Shown here piece by piece: positions 1-10,562 of a stretch of 64,000 nucleotides of DNA (within the stretch, counting starts at the first letter, position 1; the number at the start of each line of letters is the position of its first letter). The DNA is from Actinomycetes bacterium (GTDB lineage: Bacteria > Actinomycetota > Thermoleophilia > RBG-16-64-13), in contig JAGXFW010000013.1 of the NCBI GenBank assembly GCA_024637035.1, forward strand, positions 27,203-91,202, read 5' to 3'. The translations under genes were made by a program, and so were the position numbers. The notes beneath the pieces were generated by a model, which was not told the origin of the DNA, did no database searches, and saw only the letters and a list, made by a program, of their open reading frames with translations.

Positions 1-4
1 CGGG

Positions 5-1168
5 ATGACGGTCGCCGTCGGGGTAGGCAGCCGCGGGATACGTCACCTCGATGAGATCGTGAAGGCCGTCGTTCGGGAGTTCCGGGCCATGGGCGCCGAG
101 CCGTTCATCGTTCCGGCCATGGGAAGCCACGGCGGTGCCACGGCCGAGGGCCAAGCGGAAGTGCTTGCCGGGTATGGCGTCACCGAGGGATCGGTCGGGG
201 TGCGGATCGCACCCGGTATGGACACGGTGCTTCTCGGTCGCGCATCCGTGCCGGAGACTCGCGGCGGCGGGGCGGCGGTTCACTTCAGCCGGGAAGCTCT
301 CGCGGCTGATGCCGTGTTCGTCGTGAACCGGGTCAAGGTGCACACCAGCTTTCACGGCACCATCGAGAGCGGGCTCGGCAAGATGCTCTGTGTGGGCTTC
401 GGCAAGCACACCGGCGCCGCCGGGCTGCATCGGCTGGGCGCGCCGACGTTCGAGCACCTCATCCCGGCGGCGACACGACTGGTCTTGGATCACGTCAACG
501 TTCTTGGCGGTTTGGCGGTGGTGGAGAACGCGTACGAGGAGGTCGCGCACCTGGAGGTGGTGCCCGGGCCGCAGATCCCCGAGCGCGAGCCAGCTCTTCT
601 CGACCTCAGCCGAAGGTTGATGCCCGAGATCCCCTTCAAGCACCTCGACGTACTCGTGGTCGACTACCTCGGCAAGGACATCAGCGGCGACGGGATGGAT
701 CCCAATATCACCGGACGACACGGCACCTGGCCCCTTACCGATCCTGAACGGGATCCCGAGAAGATCGTCGTGCTGCGTCTCACCGAGGCGAGTCACGGCA
801 ATGCGTGCGGACTCGGCCTCGCGGACGTGACCACGCGTGCGGTGGTCGACGCGATCGACCGGCAGGCGACCTGGACCAACGTGGTCACCAGCATGGAGCT
901 CACCTTCGGACGGATCCCGCTTTGGGTGGACGACGATCGCACGGCGATCGCGCTGGCGCTCAGTACGTGCGGCGGGGTGGAGCCGGCCGAGGCTCGGCTG
1001 GTGCGCGTGCGCAGCACCCTCCATCTCGAAGATATCTGGGTGTCGGAGGCCCTGTGGCAGTCTGAGGGTGCCCCTCGGGCCGACCTCGAGGCGCGCTCAG
1101 AGCCAGTGCAGCCCGCGTTCGACACCTACGGCATGCTGCCCGATCTTCCCGCCCTCGAGCGGGCCTGA
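5..1168 (+). CDS. Lactate racemase (LarA-like, DUF2088) domain protein, probably truncated at the 5' end by the window edge
   Basis: VAVGVGSRGI...EPFIVPAMGSHGGATAEGQ...VNRVKVHTSFHGTIESGLGKM pattern; the ORF abuts the left edge of the window. Confidence 0.75.
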   Translation: MTVAVGVGSRGIRHLDEIVKAVVREFRAMGAEPFIVPAMGSHGGATAEGQAEVLAGYGVTEGSVGVRIAPGMDTVLLGRASVPETRGGGAAVHFSREALAADAVFVVNRVKVHTSFHGTIESGLGKMLCVGFGKHTGAAGLHRLGAPTFEHLIPAATRLVLDHVNVLGGLAVVENAYEEVAHLEVVPGPQIPEREPALLDLSRRLMPEIPFKHLDVLVVDYLGKDISGDGMDPNITGRHGTWPLTDPERDPEKIVVLRLTEASHGNACGLGLADVTTRAVVDAIDRQATWTNVVTSMELTFGRIPLWVDDDRTAIALALSTCGGVEPAEARLVRVRSTLHLEDIWVSEALWQSEGAPRADLEARSEPVQPAFDTYGMLPDLPALERA

Positions 1169-1194
1169 CCTCAGGGCCTACCGGGTTCCCCGAC

Positions 1195-2280
1195 TCAGGG
1201 GAGCGGTGCGGCGGTCGCCGCTCGGTCGTTCGGGGAGCTGTCGACTGTCTGTGTTCGAGCGCTTTCGTACCGCGAGATGAAGCTCTCCAACTCCTCGACG
1301 TTCTCTCGCGAGCCTGCGAAGAACGGTACCCTCTGGTGCACTTCGGTGGGCGCGACGTCGAGCACGGGCCCCGTGCCGGTGCTGGCCGCGCCGCCGGCCT
1401 GCTCGATGAGATAGGCCATGGGAGCACACTCGTACAGCAGGCGGAGTTTGCCGTGGGGCTTCTTCGGGTCCTTGCTGTCGGCCGGGTACAGGAAGATGCC
1501 CCCGTACAGCAGGGTACGGTGTATGTCGGCCACCATCGAACCGATGTAGCGTGAACTGTAGGGTCGACCACCGGCCGGGTCCGGTTGCTTCACATACGAG
1601 ATGTAGCTGCGTACCGCCTCCGACCAATAGGGATAGTTGCCCTCGTTGGCCGAGTAGATGGTCCCTCGCTCGGGGATCCGGATGTCGTGGTGCGACTCCA
1701 GGAACTCCCCCAGGGATGGGTCTAGTGTGAAGCCGTGGACGCCGTGACCCGCGCTCATGACAAGCATCGTGCTGCTCCCGTAGACCACGTACCCCGCGGC
1801 GGCCAGCGCTCGACCGGGCTGCAGGAGGTCCTCCCTCGTACCGCCTGCGCCCGGGCTGATCTTGTGGTAGATGCCGAATATGCTGCCCACGCTCACGTTG
1901 GCGTCGATGTTCGAGGAGCCGTCGAGAGGGTCGAAGCAGATGGCGTACTGACCGCCCGCGTACTTCTCGGGGATCTCGATGGGCTCCGACACTTCTTCGG
2001 ACAGCATGATGCAGAAATGGCCCAGGTGGTTGAACGCCGCCACGAACACGTCATTGGCGAACACGTCGAGCTTGCGCACCTCCTCGCCTTGGACGTTCTC
2101 CTTGCCGGTGAAGCCCAGGATCTGAGCCAAGCCCGCCTTGCTCACCTCGCGGGAGACGATCTTGGAAGCCAGGGCGATCTGATTCAGGATGCCGGTGAGT
2201 TCTCCCGTCGCTTCTGGGTGCTCACGCTCGCCTTCGTAGATGTGGCGGGTGAGCGTCATCCCTATCTTCTTCTCGACCAC
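1195..2280 (-). CDS. fbp: Class I fructose-1,6-bisphosphatase
   Basis: MTLTRHI...SEEV...CFDPLDGSSNIDANVSVGSIFGIY...YGSSTMLV signature. Confidence 0.95.
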   Translation of the reverse strand: MVEKKIGMTLTRHIYEGEREHPEATGELTGILNQIALASKIVSREVSKAGLAQILGFTGKENVQGEEVRKLDVFANDVFVAAFNHLGHFCIMLSEEVSEPIEIPEKYAGGQYAICFDPLDGSSNIDANVSVGSIFGIYHKISPGAGGTREDLLQPGRALAAAGYVVYGSSTMLVMSAGHGVHGFTLDPSLGEFLESHHDIRIPERGTIYSANEGNYPYWSEAVRSYISYVKQPDPAGGRPYSSRYIGSMVADIHRTLLYGGIFLYPADSKDPKKPHGKLRLLYECAPMAYLIEQAGGAASTGTGPVLDVAPTEVHQRVPFFAGSRENVEELESFISRYESARTQTVDSSPNDRAATAAPLP

Positions 2281-2403
2281 GTCTGTCCCTTTCGGCTCGT
2301 GGGTCGCGCTTTGTTCAAGGGAATCCTATCGCTTCGTCGCGTCAGCTTGAAGCGATCCCTGCCTCGGTTTTGACTTTGCCGCTCAGGGTAGTATCGTTGG
2401 GCT

Positions 2404-3069
2404 ATGCAATGGATACTTCTGATTCTTGGCGTCATCCTCGCGGTGGTCGCCGTCTTCGCCCTCCAGAATCCGGATGTCGTGAGCATCCGTTTCCTCAACC
2501 TCTCCGGGGAAGCTTCGGTGCTGGTGGTCATCCTCATCGCCTATGCCGTGGGCGTCCTGTCGGGCGTCTTGGCACTTGTCCCCTCGTCCGTGCGCAAGTC
2601 GGCCAGGCTGCGCAAGCTCCGCTCCGAGGTGAAGACTCTCGAGAAGCAGGCAGGGGTCGAGCCCACGAAGGCCAAGGCAGAGAAAGTGAAGCCGGATCAA
2701 CGGCGCTTCCGAGAGGTGGAGGCCGAATCGACCCGCACGCCGGTGATCGAGCGCCCGTCTCCGGCGCCCGCAGTGCCGGCGCCTGCCACCAAGCAGCCGG
2801 CGATAGAGCCGCTTGCCGCGAAAGAGCAGACCGTGGAGCGGCCCGCGCTCGGGGTCCCAGCGCCGCCGGCGTCCTCGACTGGATCGACCGCGGACGTTCC
2901 GTTCGCAGACCGGGTTGAGACCGCTGAATCGAGTCTGCCCTCCGGATCGAGCTCAGAAGGTGAGAACACGGTCGATGGTGGTGACTCGGGCTCCTCGCCC
3001 GTCCCGGTTCTTGACGCCGAGCCGTCTGCCGACGCAGGCCGGGGCTGGCGGAGGTTCCTGGGGCTCTAG
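2404..3069 (+). CDS. LapA-domain (DUF1049-like) membrane protein with a Pro/Ala-rich cytoplasmic tail
   Basis: Two N-terminal TM helices with FALQNPDVVSIRFLNLSGEASVLVVILIAYAVGVLSG, followed by a charged tail. Confidence 0.75.
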   Translation: MQWILLILGVILAVVAVFALQNPDVVSIRFLNLSGEASVLVVILIAYAVGVLSGVLALVPSSVRKSARLRKLRSEVKTLEKQAGVEPTKAKAEKVKPDQRRFREVEAESTRTPVIERPSPAPAVPAPATKQPAIEPLAAKEQTVERPALGVPAPPASSTGSTADVPFADRVETAESSLPSGSSSEGENTVDGGDSGSSPVPVLDAEPSADAGRGWRRFLGL

Positions 3070-3072
3070 GCT

Positions 3073-3630
3073 ATGAGGATCGTTGGCATCGCCGGTAGCC
3101 CGCGGAAGGGTGGGAACTCGACCACCCTCCTCGAGACGGCGCTTGAGGCCGCACAAGAGCAGGGACACACTACGAAGTGCCTCGTGGCCCGCCGTCTGAA
3201 GGTCCAGCCCTGCATCGCCTGTGAGGGCTGCAAACGTGGACCCAAGTGCGTGGTCGACGACGAGATGCACGACGTGTATGCTGCCATCGCCCACGCCGAC
3301 ATCTTGGTCGTGGCCACTCCGATCTACTACTACGCGGCTTCCGGTTGGCTGAAGGCAGTGGTCGACCGCACCTACGGACTCCTCGATCGCGAGAGCAAGC
3401 CCCGTATCGCGCCTGGGAAGCGACTCTACGTGATCACGACGCAGGAGGAATCCGACCCCGCGGATGGGGCGGTCGTCGTTCGTCAATTGGAGCGGGCGTT
3501 CGCCTGGCTGGGCATGGAGCCCGCGGGCTCCATGATCGCGACCGACCTCGACGAGGCCCAAGCGGTCCTCGAGCGCCCCGACCTTCTCCAAGCGGCCCGA
3601 GATCTGCTCACGAGCGGCCCCTCGGGTTGA
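3073..3630 (+). CDS. NADPH-dependent FMN reductase / iron-sulfur flavoprotein family
   Basis: GIAGSPRKGGNSTTLLE...C.AC.GC...IVVATPIYYYAASGWLKAVVDRTY. Confidence 0.85.
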   Translation: MRIVGIAGSPRKGGNSTTLLETALEAAQEQGHTTKCLVARRLKVQPCIACEGCKRGPKCVVDDEMHDVYAAIAHADILVVATPIYYYAASGWLKAVVDRTYGLLDRESKPRIAPGKRLYVITTQEESDPADGAVVVRQLERAFAWLGMEPAGSMIATDLDEAQAVLERPDLLQAARDLLTSGPSG

Positions 3631-3785
3631 CGCTCGCGGGTCGCGCGGGCTATTCTCTTGTTCGTGTCTGCCAGCCGTTCTTGGCCGGACGGTTGAGCCC
3701 GGGTCCCGTATCGTCGGCCTGGGTGGGCAGCATCAGCAGGTAGCGCTGTCGGCTCTCGATATTCGGCTTCTATCTCTGTTGTTCG

Positions 3786-6221
3786 TTGTCCAGCGCCTGT
3801 CGGCTGATGTTTGGAGAAGTACCAGTGGCCAAGCTCTCGTTCACCGCTCGCCTCGCTCGGCTGAGCGCCCGCCATCCATGGGTCGTTGTGACCTTCTGGG
3901 TGGTGCTCCTGATACTTGCGGGCTTCGCCGCTTCCACAGTGGGTGACGTACTTGGAGCCCGCGAGATGGACTTCTTGAACTCACCTGAATCCTCGAGGGG
4001 AGCCGATCTTCTTGAGGAGCGCCTGCGTGGTGTGACCCCCGATACGGAGACCGTGATCGTACGCTCCGAGACCGCCACGGTCGACGACCCCGCGTTCCAG
4101 GCGGTGGTCGAGGGCGTCGCGAGAGAGGTGACCGCCCTCGAGGGAGCCGTGGCATCGACCTTCTCGTACTACGACGCCATCCGATACGGAGTGCCGCAGT
4201 CGCAGGCCATGGTCTCGACCGATCGTCATGCCGCGCTCATCCAGGTGGCCCTGGTCGCAGAGAGCGCTCCTTCAGCTCATGATCGCATCGAGCGTTTACG
4301 CGAGACGCTCACCAGCAACACGGCTGCCGGCTACCAGGTGCTCACGGTGGGTGCGGCCAGCGTCGAGGATGACTTCGCACGCACGGCCGAGTCCGACCTT
4401 CTCAAGGCCGAGGTCTTCGGTCTTCCCGTGACTTTGCTCGTCCTGGTGGGCGTGTTCGGTGCTGTGGCGGCCGCCGGTGTTTCGATGCTGCTGGCCCTCG
4501 CGGCCATCGTGGTGGCGATCGGCCTCACAGCCCTCGTAGGCCGCGTGTTCGAACTGTCGTTCTTCGTGGTGAACATGGTGAGCATGATCGGGCTGGCGGT
4601 GGGCATCGACTACGCGCTCTTCATCATCGAACGCTACCGCGAGGAACGCAGGCGAGGCGCCGATACGAGGGAAGCGATAACCATCGCGGGCGGCACTGCC
4701 AGCAACGCGGTCTTGTTCTCCGGCGTCACGGTGGTGCTGGCTCTCTTGGGGCTGTTCATCGTACCCATCACCACGTTCCGGTCGCTCGGTATCGGTGCGG
4801 TGCTCGTGGTCACGGTGGCGGTGGTGGCCATGCTGACCCTTGTGCCCGCCCTACTCTCGCTTCTCGGCGATCGCATCGACTGGCCTCGCGCGCCGCGCCG
4901 AGGGCTTGCCGATCGTGAGTCACGCTGGGGAGCTTGGTTGCGTGGGATCAATTGGGGTGCCTGGCTTCGCGGTATCGCATCTCGCGGCCGTGAGAGACGA
5001 GATAGCCGCCATTGGGCGTTCCGCGGATTCTGGGGCGTCATCGCCCACGCTGTGATGCGTAGGCCTATCATCAGCGTGCTCGTGGCCACAGCCCTGTTGG
5101 TGGCGGCCGCAATACCCTATGTGGACCTCGAGAGTGGCTCGGCCGGCGCGGAGACGTTGCCTCCGGGCGATGTGCGCACGGCGTATGAGATCCTGGCCGA
5201 GGACTTCCCGGGCGGCCTTTCGGCCCCTGTGGAGATCGTCGTGGTGGGGGAGCGCGGGGCCGGGACGGAACAGGCAATCGACCGACTCACCGCCGCTCTC
5301 GCCATCGAGCAAGGGGTCGCGCCGGGTCCGTCGGTGCGGTGGAACGACGCGGATGACCTCGCGCTGGTCACGGCGTTCCTGACGGTGCCGTCGAACTCAG
5401 CGGAGGCGTACGACACGGTCACGAGGCTGCGGGCCGAGGTGATACCCGTAGCGTTCGAAGGCGTGCCCTCCGAGGTGCTGGTGGCCGGTGCCTCGGCGCA
5501 CGCCGCTGACGGCATCGAGCTCATCGACTTCTATACACCGGTGGTCTTCGCGTTCGTCCTCGGGTTGAGCTTCTTCCTGCTCATGTTGGTCTTCCGGTCC
5601 ATCGTCGTGCCGATCAAGGCGATCGTGATGAACCTGCTCTCAGTGGGCGCCGCCTATGGGGTGCTGGTGGTGGTGTTCCAGAAGGGGGTGGGCAAGACGC
5701 TCTTCGGCTTCCAGCAGACGACGACGATCGAATCGTGGGTGCCCATCTTCCTGTTCTGCATCCTGTTCGGCCTGAGCATGGACTACCACGTCTTCCTGCT
5801 CAGCCGGATCCGGGAGCACTTCGACAAGACCCAGCGGAACTCCGAGTCGGTCGCGGTGGGGCTGCGATCCACGGGCCGCATCATCACCGGCGCGGCCGCC
5901 ATCATGGTGGTGATCTTCTCCACCTTCGCCTCGGGCCAGCTCGTCATGCTCCAGCAGGTGGGCTTCGGCCTAGCTATCGCCGTGTTGATCGACGCCACAG
6001 TCGTGCGCTCTGTGCTGGTGCCCGCCAGCATGGCTCTGCTGGGCGACGCCAATTGGTACTTCCCACGCTGGCTCCAGTGGCTTCCGCGCCTGACGGTGGA
6101 ATCCGTGAGTGAAGACGCTCTGCCGGCCGCGGCGGTGCCCGTGCGTGTCTCCGGCGACCCCGACGACGCTCCGAAGAGCCGCCGGCGCGGAAGGCGGCGA
6201 CGCGGCGGGTCCTCCAGCTAG
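3786..6221 (+). CDS. MMPL/RND family transporter
   Basis: 811 aa, two 6-TM blocks, GLAVGIDYALFIIERYREE and LFGLSMDYHVFLLSRIREH motifs; true start may be GTG about 39 nt downstream. Confidence 0.9.
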   Translation: MSSACRLMFGEVPVAKLSFTARLARLSARHPWVVVTFWVVLLILAGFAASTVGDVLGAREMDFLNSPESSRGADLLEERLRGVTPDTETVIVRSETATVDDPAFQAVVEGVAREVTALEGAVASTFSYYDAIRYGVPQSQAMVSTDRHAALIQVALVAESAPSAHDRIERLRETLTSNTAAGYQVLTVGAASVEDDFARTAESDLLKAEVFGLPVTLLVLVGVFGAVAAAGVSMLLALAAIVVAIGLTALVGRVFELSFFVVNMVSMIGLAVGIDYALFIIERYREERRRGADTREAITIAGGTASNAVLFSGVTVVLALLGLFIVPITTFRSLGIGAVLVVTVAVVAMLTLVPALLSLLGDRIDWPRAPRRGLADRESRWGAWLRGINWGAWLRGIASRGRERRDSRHWAFRGFWGVIAHAVMRRPIISVLVATALLVAAAIPYVDLESGSAGAETLPPGDVRTAYEILAEDFPGGLSAPVEIVVVGERGAGTEQAIDRLTAALAIEQGVAPGPSVRWNDADDLALVTAFLTVPSNSAEAYDTVTRLRAEVIPVAFEGVPSEVLVAGASAHAADGIELIDFYTPVVFAFVLGLSFFLLMLVFRSIVVPIKAIVMNLLSVGAAYGVLVVVFQKGVGKTLFGFQQTTTIESWVPIFLFCILFGLSMDYHVFLLSRIREHFDKTQRNSESVAVGLRSTGRIITGAAAIMVVIFSTFASGQLVMLQQVGFGLAIAVLIDATVVRSVLVPASMALLGDANWYFPRWLQWLPRLTVESVSEDALPAAAVPVRVSGDPDDAPKSRRRGRRRRGGSSS

Positions 6222-7426
6222 AAGAGCCCTACCTGGATCAGGGCGACCAGCATCACCGCCGCTTCCGGCACGATCATCATGCGGTAGATGGGCGTGAGTT
6301 TCGAGTTGAAGTAGTCGCGGGTGAGAACGAGGCACAGGTGCACGGGGGAGAACATGACCCCGGCGAACCCGGCCGCGAAGGCGAAGGCCAGTAGGCCCAT
6401 GTCCACTCCGGCCGGCCCGCTGATCAGGGGGAGGATCAGAGGGAAGGCGAGGCCCACGTAGGCGACGGTGATACCGGTCATCACGCCCACGAGGAAGGGC
6501 AGGGCGAACACCACCACGATCGTCGGCACCCCGAGCGAATCCATCACTTGGGGAAGGTGCTCCACCGAGCCGGACTCCTCCATCACCCCCTTGAACACAA
6601 GGACGCCCACGACGAGCAGCAGCGTCTTCAGCGAGACGCTCTCCCGGGCCGCCTGCCAAGCGCGGCGAGCGCTGTAGCGGTGCAGCAGCAACAGCGCGCC
6701 GACCACGAGAGCCATTGACACAGCCACGTCGATGCCGGCGCCTATCACGAGCACGATACTCGCCAGGATCGGAGCGAAGCTCACGGCGGCCACGCGAAGG
6801 TCGTGTGCCCGAGTGCGGCCGCCGACGTGCGGCCGGGTCTCGATCCCGCGGAAGCCGAAGAACGTCGAGGCGAGCAGCACGGTCACCGGGAACGATATCT
6901 GCCACACGAAGAGTCGCCCCATGGGTACCGCGGTGACCGCTGAGGCGAGGATGAACCCGGGGTACAACGGCGACACGTATTCCCAGATGTGGCGGAACAG
7001 ATAGTTGATGAAGCTCTTCCGCTCCGGGTCGATGACACAACCGTTCGCCGACTCCTCCACCAGGGGGGCCGAGAAACGGGCGCCTCCCGCGGAGGGCAGC
7101 AGACCGATGATGGCGGGCATGAGGCCCATGACCACCCGGTTGTCACCCAGGAGGCCCTGGAGGGAGTCCACCAACTTCGCCAGAGTGCCCGTGGTGCGCA
7201 GGATGTTCTCGAGCACCATGATGAGGGCCAAGGCGATGACGAGCGAGACGGCGGTGCGGTCGGTGGAGGCGCGGAATGCGGCTCCCAGCATCGCTACCGG
7301 ACCCATCCCCATGAGCACACCCAACGCCCCGGCGGCGATGAGCATCACGACCCCGAGGTTCCACTTCAGCCGGAGCAGACCGACGATCAGGGCGAAGACG
7401 AAAGCTATCTTGAGAAGCTCGATCAC
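6218..7426 (-). CDS. DUF401-family integral membrane protein
   Basis: Polytopic; LPSAGGARFSAPLVEESANG and HIWEYVSPLYPGFILAS; 4-nt overlap with the convergent MMPL gene end. Confidence 0.75.
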   Translation of the reverse strand: MIELLKIAFVFALIVGLLRLKWNLGVVMLIAAGALGVLMGMGPVAMLGAAFRASTDRTAVSLVIALALIMVLENILRTTGTLAKLVDSLQGLLGDNRVVMGLMPAIIGLLPSAGGARFSAPLVEESANGCVIDPERKSFINYLFRHIWEYVSPLYPGFILASAVTAVPMGRLFVWQISFPVTVLLASTFFGFRGIETRPHVGGRTRAHDLRVAAVSFAPILASIVLVIGAGIDVAVSMALVVGALLLLHRYSARRAWQAARESVSLKTLLLVVGVLVFKGVMEESGSVEHLPQVMDSLGVPTIVVVFALPFLVGVMTGITVAYVGLAFPLILPLISGPAGVDMGLLAFAFAAGFAGVMFSPVHLCLVLTRDYFNSKLTPIYRMMIVPEAAVMLVALIQVGLF

Positions 7427-7624
7427 GAGGGCGGTTCCGGCGGTCTAGAGGCTCATGGGCACGTGCGACGGGGCATCCTAGCATGTTGTGTCGGCTGGGT
7501 GTGCCCGTTGAGCGCGGTCGCGCGGAGTCTTGCGTAAGAGCGCAATACGTTCTAGGGTGTCATTGGGCTGCTTCTGTTGGAGCGGACCCATTCGTTGCCC
7601 GAAAAACGAAGGTAAGGAGTATGC

Positions 7625-7993
7625 ATGGATGATTCTGCAGGGATCCTCGGTGGCGTGTTCGGAACCATCATCTACTTGGCTATCATGGCTGTGGCGATCG
7701 CAGCGATGTGGCGCGTTTACACCAAGGCCGGTGAGCCGGGATGGGCCGCGATAATCCCGATCTACAACATCATCATCCTGCTCAAGATCATCGGCAGGCC
7801 GGCGTGGTGGATCATCCTCATGTTCATCCCCATCGCCAATTTTGTCGTCCTGATCCTCATGATGGACGGGCTGTCGAAGAGCTTCGGGCAGGGCACCGGT
7901 TTCACGATCGGGTTGATCTTCCTGAGCATCATCTTCATGGCCATCTTGGGCTTCGGTAGCGCCCGGTACGTCGGGCCCGCCGCCGCGGCCTAA
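7625..7993 (+). CDS. Small DUF5684-type membrane protein
   Basis: GEPGWAAIIPIYNIIILLKIIGRPAWWIILMFIPIANFVVLI. Confidence 0.75.
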   Translation: MDDSAGILGGVFGTIIYLAIMAVAIAAMWRVYTKAGEPGWAAIIPIYNIIILLKIIGRPAWWIILMFIPIANFVVLILMMDGLSKSFGQGTGFTIGLIFLSIIFMAILGFGSARYVGPAAAA

Positions 7994-8014
7994 GCCGCGT
8001 TTCACCTGATCTCG

Positions 8015-8056
8015 ACGGCCCGTCTCGCGGACTGCGAGGCGGGCCGCTCGCTTTTC
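8015..8056 (+). terminator. Rho-independent-like terminator
   Basis: GC-rich hairpin cggcccgtctcgcgg...gcgaggcgggccg followed by a short T-rich tract. Confidence 0.5.
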
Positions 8057-8116
8057 TAGAGGGCGCCGCACCGAACCGCCGCCGCACGGTGAGGCGGGGC
8101 CTCGCTGCAGTCCTCG

Positions 8117-9190
8117 CTACACGTTGAACCGGTAGTTGATGATGTCGCCATCCACCACCGGGTAGTCTTTTCCTTCCACCCGTAGCAGACCTTGGTCCTT
8201 GCACGCCTTGAGCGTGCCGAGGCGCATGAACGTCTCGTAATCGACCACCTCGGCGCGGATGAACCCGCGTTCGATGTCTGAGTGAACCGCGCCGGCCGCC
8301 TGGCGGGCGCGCGTTCCGTCTTTGATAGGCCAGGCTCGCACTTCGTCCTCACCCACGGTGAAGAAGCTGATCAAGCCCATCTGGGCGAACGCGGCGTGGG
8401 TCACGATCTCGGCCGCCGGTCCGGGCAACCCCAGCGCCTCGGCGAACTCGAGCTGCTCGTCGGGACTGAGTTCGGCCACCTCCGCGGCATCCGGGAACGG
8501 AAAGGCCACGACCTGACGGCCCTTCGCGGCTGCGACGAGCTCCGCGAGGGCCTCTTCTCCCAATGCGGAACCCGAGGCCAGGTTCACCAGCAAGATCTGC
8601 GGCGCCAGCGTGAGGAGCTGGTAGGCCTTGAGGAAATCGGCCTCAGGTTCGGGGAACACCTCCTCACGCAGTGGGGTCTCCGCCTCCAAGAACTCGATGG
8701 CGTGGGCGACCGCTCGCTTCCCCGCATCGGACACCGGCTGCTTGCGCCCTCGCTCGAGAACGCGTTCCATGGTCATCAGGTCGGCCAGGGCGAACTCGGA
8801 ATCCAGCGACCGCAGGTCGCGGAGGTGGTCTGCGTCATCCGCCAAGAGGGGGCTCTCGAACCCCCTGAGCACATGCAGGAACACCTGCGATCCGGCCAGT
8901 TGGTCCAGATAGCGCTCCATGTTGCTCTTGCGTGAAGAGGCTTCGAGCCAGACCGCCTCCCTCACCAGGAACTCCGCGAACGTGATCTTGCGGGGGGAGA
9001 AGACGGTCGAGAGCGCCCGTATCCTCGCGTCGCCCATGCGCACGGTCGTGACCTGACCGTCGGACCGCCCTCCGGCAAGCGCGGCCATGAGCGTCGACTT
9101 GCCGCATCCCTTCAGTCCGACTATGCGTGCCTCCACGTGTGGAACCTCTCCTTCTGGTGGTCTATGGTCGGTCGCTGGACGAAACGTCAT
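8117..9190 (-). CDS. YchF/Obg-like GTPase-related protein (DUF933/TGS-type C-terminus)
   Basis: P-loop GLKGCGKSTLMAAL; C-terminal TVGEDEVRAWPIKDGTRARQAAGAVHSDIERGFIRAEVVDYETF typical of the YchF C-terminus. Confidence 0.85.
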   Translation of the reverse strand: MTFRPATDHRPPEGEVPHVEARIVGLKGCGKSTLMAALAGGRSDGQVTTVRMGDARIRALSTVFSPRKITFAEFLVREAVWLEASSRKSNMERYLDQLAGSQVFLHVLRGFESPLLADDADHLRDLRSLDSEFALADLMTMERVLERGRKQPVSDAGKRAVAHAIEFLEAETPLREEVFPEPEADFLKAYQLLTLAPQILLVNLASGSALGEEALAELVAAAKGRQVVAFPFPDAAEVAELSPDEQLEFAEALGLPGPAAEIVTHAAFAQMGLISFFTVGEDEVRAWPIKDGTRARQAAGAVHSDIERGFIRAEVVDYETFMRLGTLKACKDQGLLRVEGKDYPVVDGDIINYRFNV

Positions 9191-9327
9191 TCACAGTGCT
9201 GTGTGGTCGGCGTTTGGCGTCCCCGCGTCCTCCCTGCTAAGATACCCCCATGGGTATTTTGAGTGAGACAGCGTGAGCGGGTCGGGTCATCGGATCGAGA
9301 CTCCCCTCGTGCAGCCGGCGGCGGTCC

Positions 9328-9912
9328 TCAGAGGAGCACCTCGAACAGCGTCCAGAGGCCGAAGACGATGAACAGAGCCCCCGACACACGTTTCAACGTA
9401 GCTTCGGGCACCCGGGTGGTCAGCATGGCTCCCCCGGCGATCGCGAGTCCGTTGGCCAGCAGCATACCCAGGCTGGCGCCGAGCCAGACCGCGAAGAATG
9501 TCTCGAAGCGCGCGGCCAGGGAGAGCGTGGCCAACTGGGTCTTGTCACCCACCTCCGCCACCAAGAAGGCGGCCGTCACCGCCAGTATCGCGCTGCCCGC
9601 GATGCCGCCCTTATCCGGCGTGGTGTCGCAGGCTTCCTCTTCGGCGTCCCCGCCGCGGCTGAACAGAGCCCACAGTCCGAACGCCAGGAACATGATGCCG
9701 GCGACTACCTTGATGGGTGTGGTGGGTAGAAGGCGTCCGGCGAAACCTCCCACGAGCACAGCGAAGAGGTTGAGTATCGCGATCGCGATGGCAACGCCTG
9801 CCAGCACCTTGCGGGGCGGGTACTTGCAGGTGAGGCAGAGGGTCAGCAACTGAGTCTTGTCTGCCATCTCCGCGATGCCCACGAGCAGGAAGGATGTGAG
9901 CAGGGCGGTCAT
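9328..9912 (-). CDS. TMEM165/GDT1 family protein
   Basis: Two E-x-G-D/E-K-T-Q motifs (EMADKTQLLTL, EVGDKTQLATL); start placed at MTALLTSF rather than the longer ORF. Confidence 0.9.
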   Translation of the reverse strand: MTALLTSFLLVGIAEMADKTQLLTLCLTCKYPPRKVLAGVAIAIAILNLFAVLVGGFAGRLLPTTPIKVVAGIMFLAFGLWALFSRGGDAEEEACDTTPDKGGIAGSAILAVTAAFLVAEVGDKTQLATLSLAARFETFFAVWLGASLGMLLANGLAIAGGAMLTTRVPEATLKRVSGALFIVFGLWTLFEVLL

Positions 9913-9999
9913 CAGGTGGAGGATAACACGAGCGGTTGCTACATCGGCCCAGACGTAGGAAGTCAGAGAGCAGGAAACAAGAGCGAAGGAGGATTCGAG

Positions 10000-10416
10000 A
10001 TGAGTGAACCGGCATATGGCATCGTGAGGCGCGTGGCGGTAGGGTACGAAGAGGCGGTGGCGTTGGCGAAAGAGGCCTTGAAGGAACAAGGGTTCGGCGT
10101 ACTCACCGAGATCGATGTCAAGGCGACGCTGAAGACCAAACTCGACGTGGACTTCAGGCCTTACATCATCCTGGGCGCGTGCAACCCGCAATTGGCGTAT
10201 GAGGCTCTGTCGAGCGAGCCCGATGTGGGGCTCATGCTGCCCTGCAACGTCGTGGTGTACGAAGAGGGGCCCGGCGTCACGAGAGTCGAGGCGATCTCGC
10301 CGATGACCGCTCTAGGAGTGGTCGAGAGCGCCGCGCTCGAGGGAATCGCGAGCCAGGCCGAGACCAAACTACAAGCGGCCATGCAGGCCGTGGGCGAGCG
10401 CGGCGGGGTCGTCTGA
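10000..10416 (+). CDS. DUF302 domain protein
   Basis: LKEQGFGVLTEIDVKATLKTKLDVDFRPYIILGACNPQLAYEAL...VGLMLPCNVVVYE. Confidence 0.9.
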   Translation: MSEPAYGIVRRVAVGYEEAVALAKEALKEQGFGVLTEIDVKATLKTKLDVDFRPYIILGACNPQLAYEALSSEPDVGLMLPCNVVVYEEGPGVTRVEAISPMTALGVVESAALEGIASQAETKLQAAMQAVGERGGVV

Positions 10417-10562
10417 CCCGAACACCCGCGCACCCGCGCCCACATGCGGATCACGTCTCTTCCGCCATGCTCAGACCTCCTCCGTAGAGACCTGCGTCGC
10501 TCCTCCCGGTAGGCTCGATGCCACACAGTACACGTGGTGGTATTCGAGACGAGGGAGGAGCG

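Noticed and set aside
5970-7040. 356-aa minus-strand ORF spanning the MMPL and DUF401 ends
   Set aside because: Out-of-frame shadow of two well-supported genes; Arg/Gly/Pro-rich
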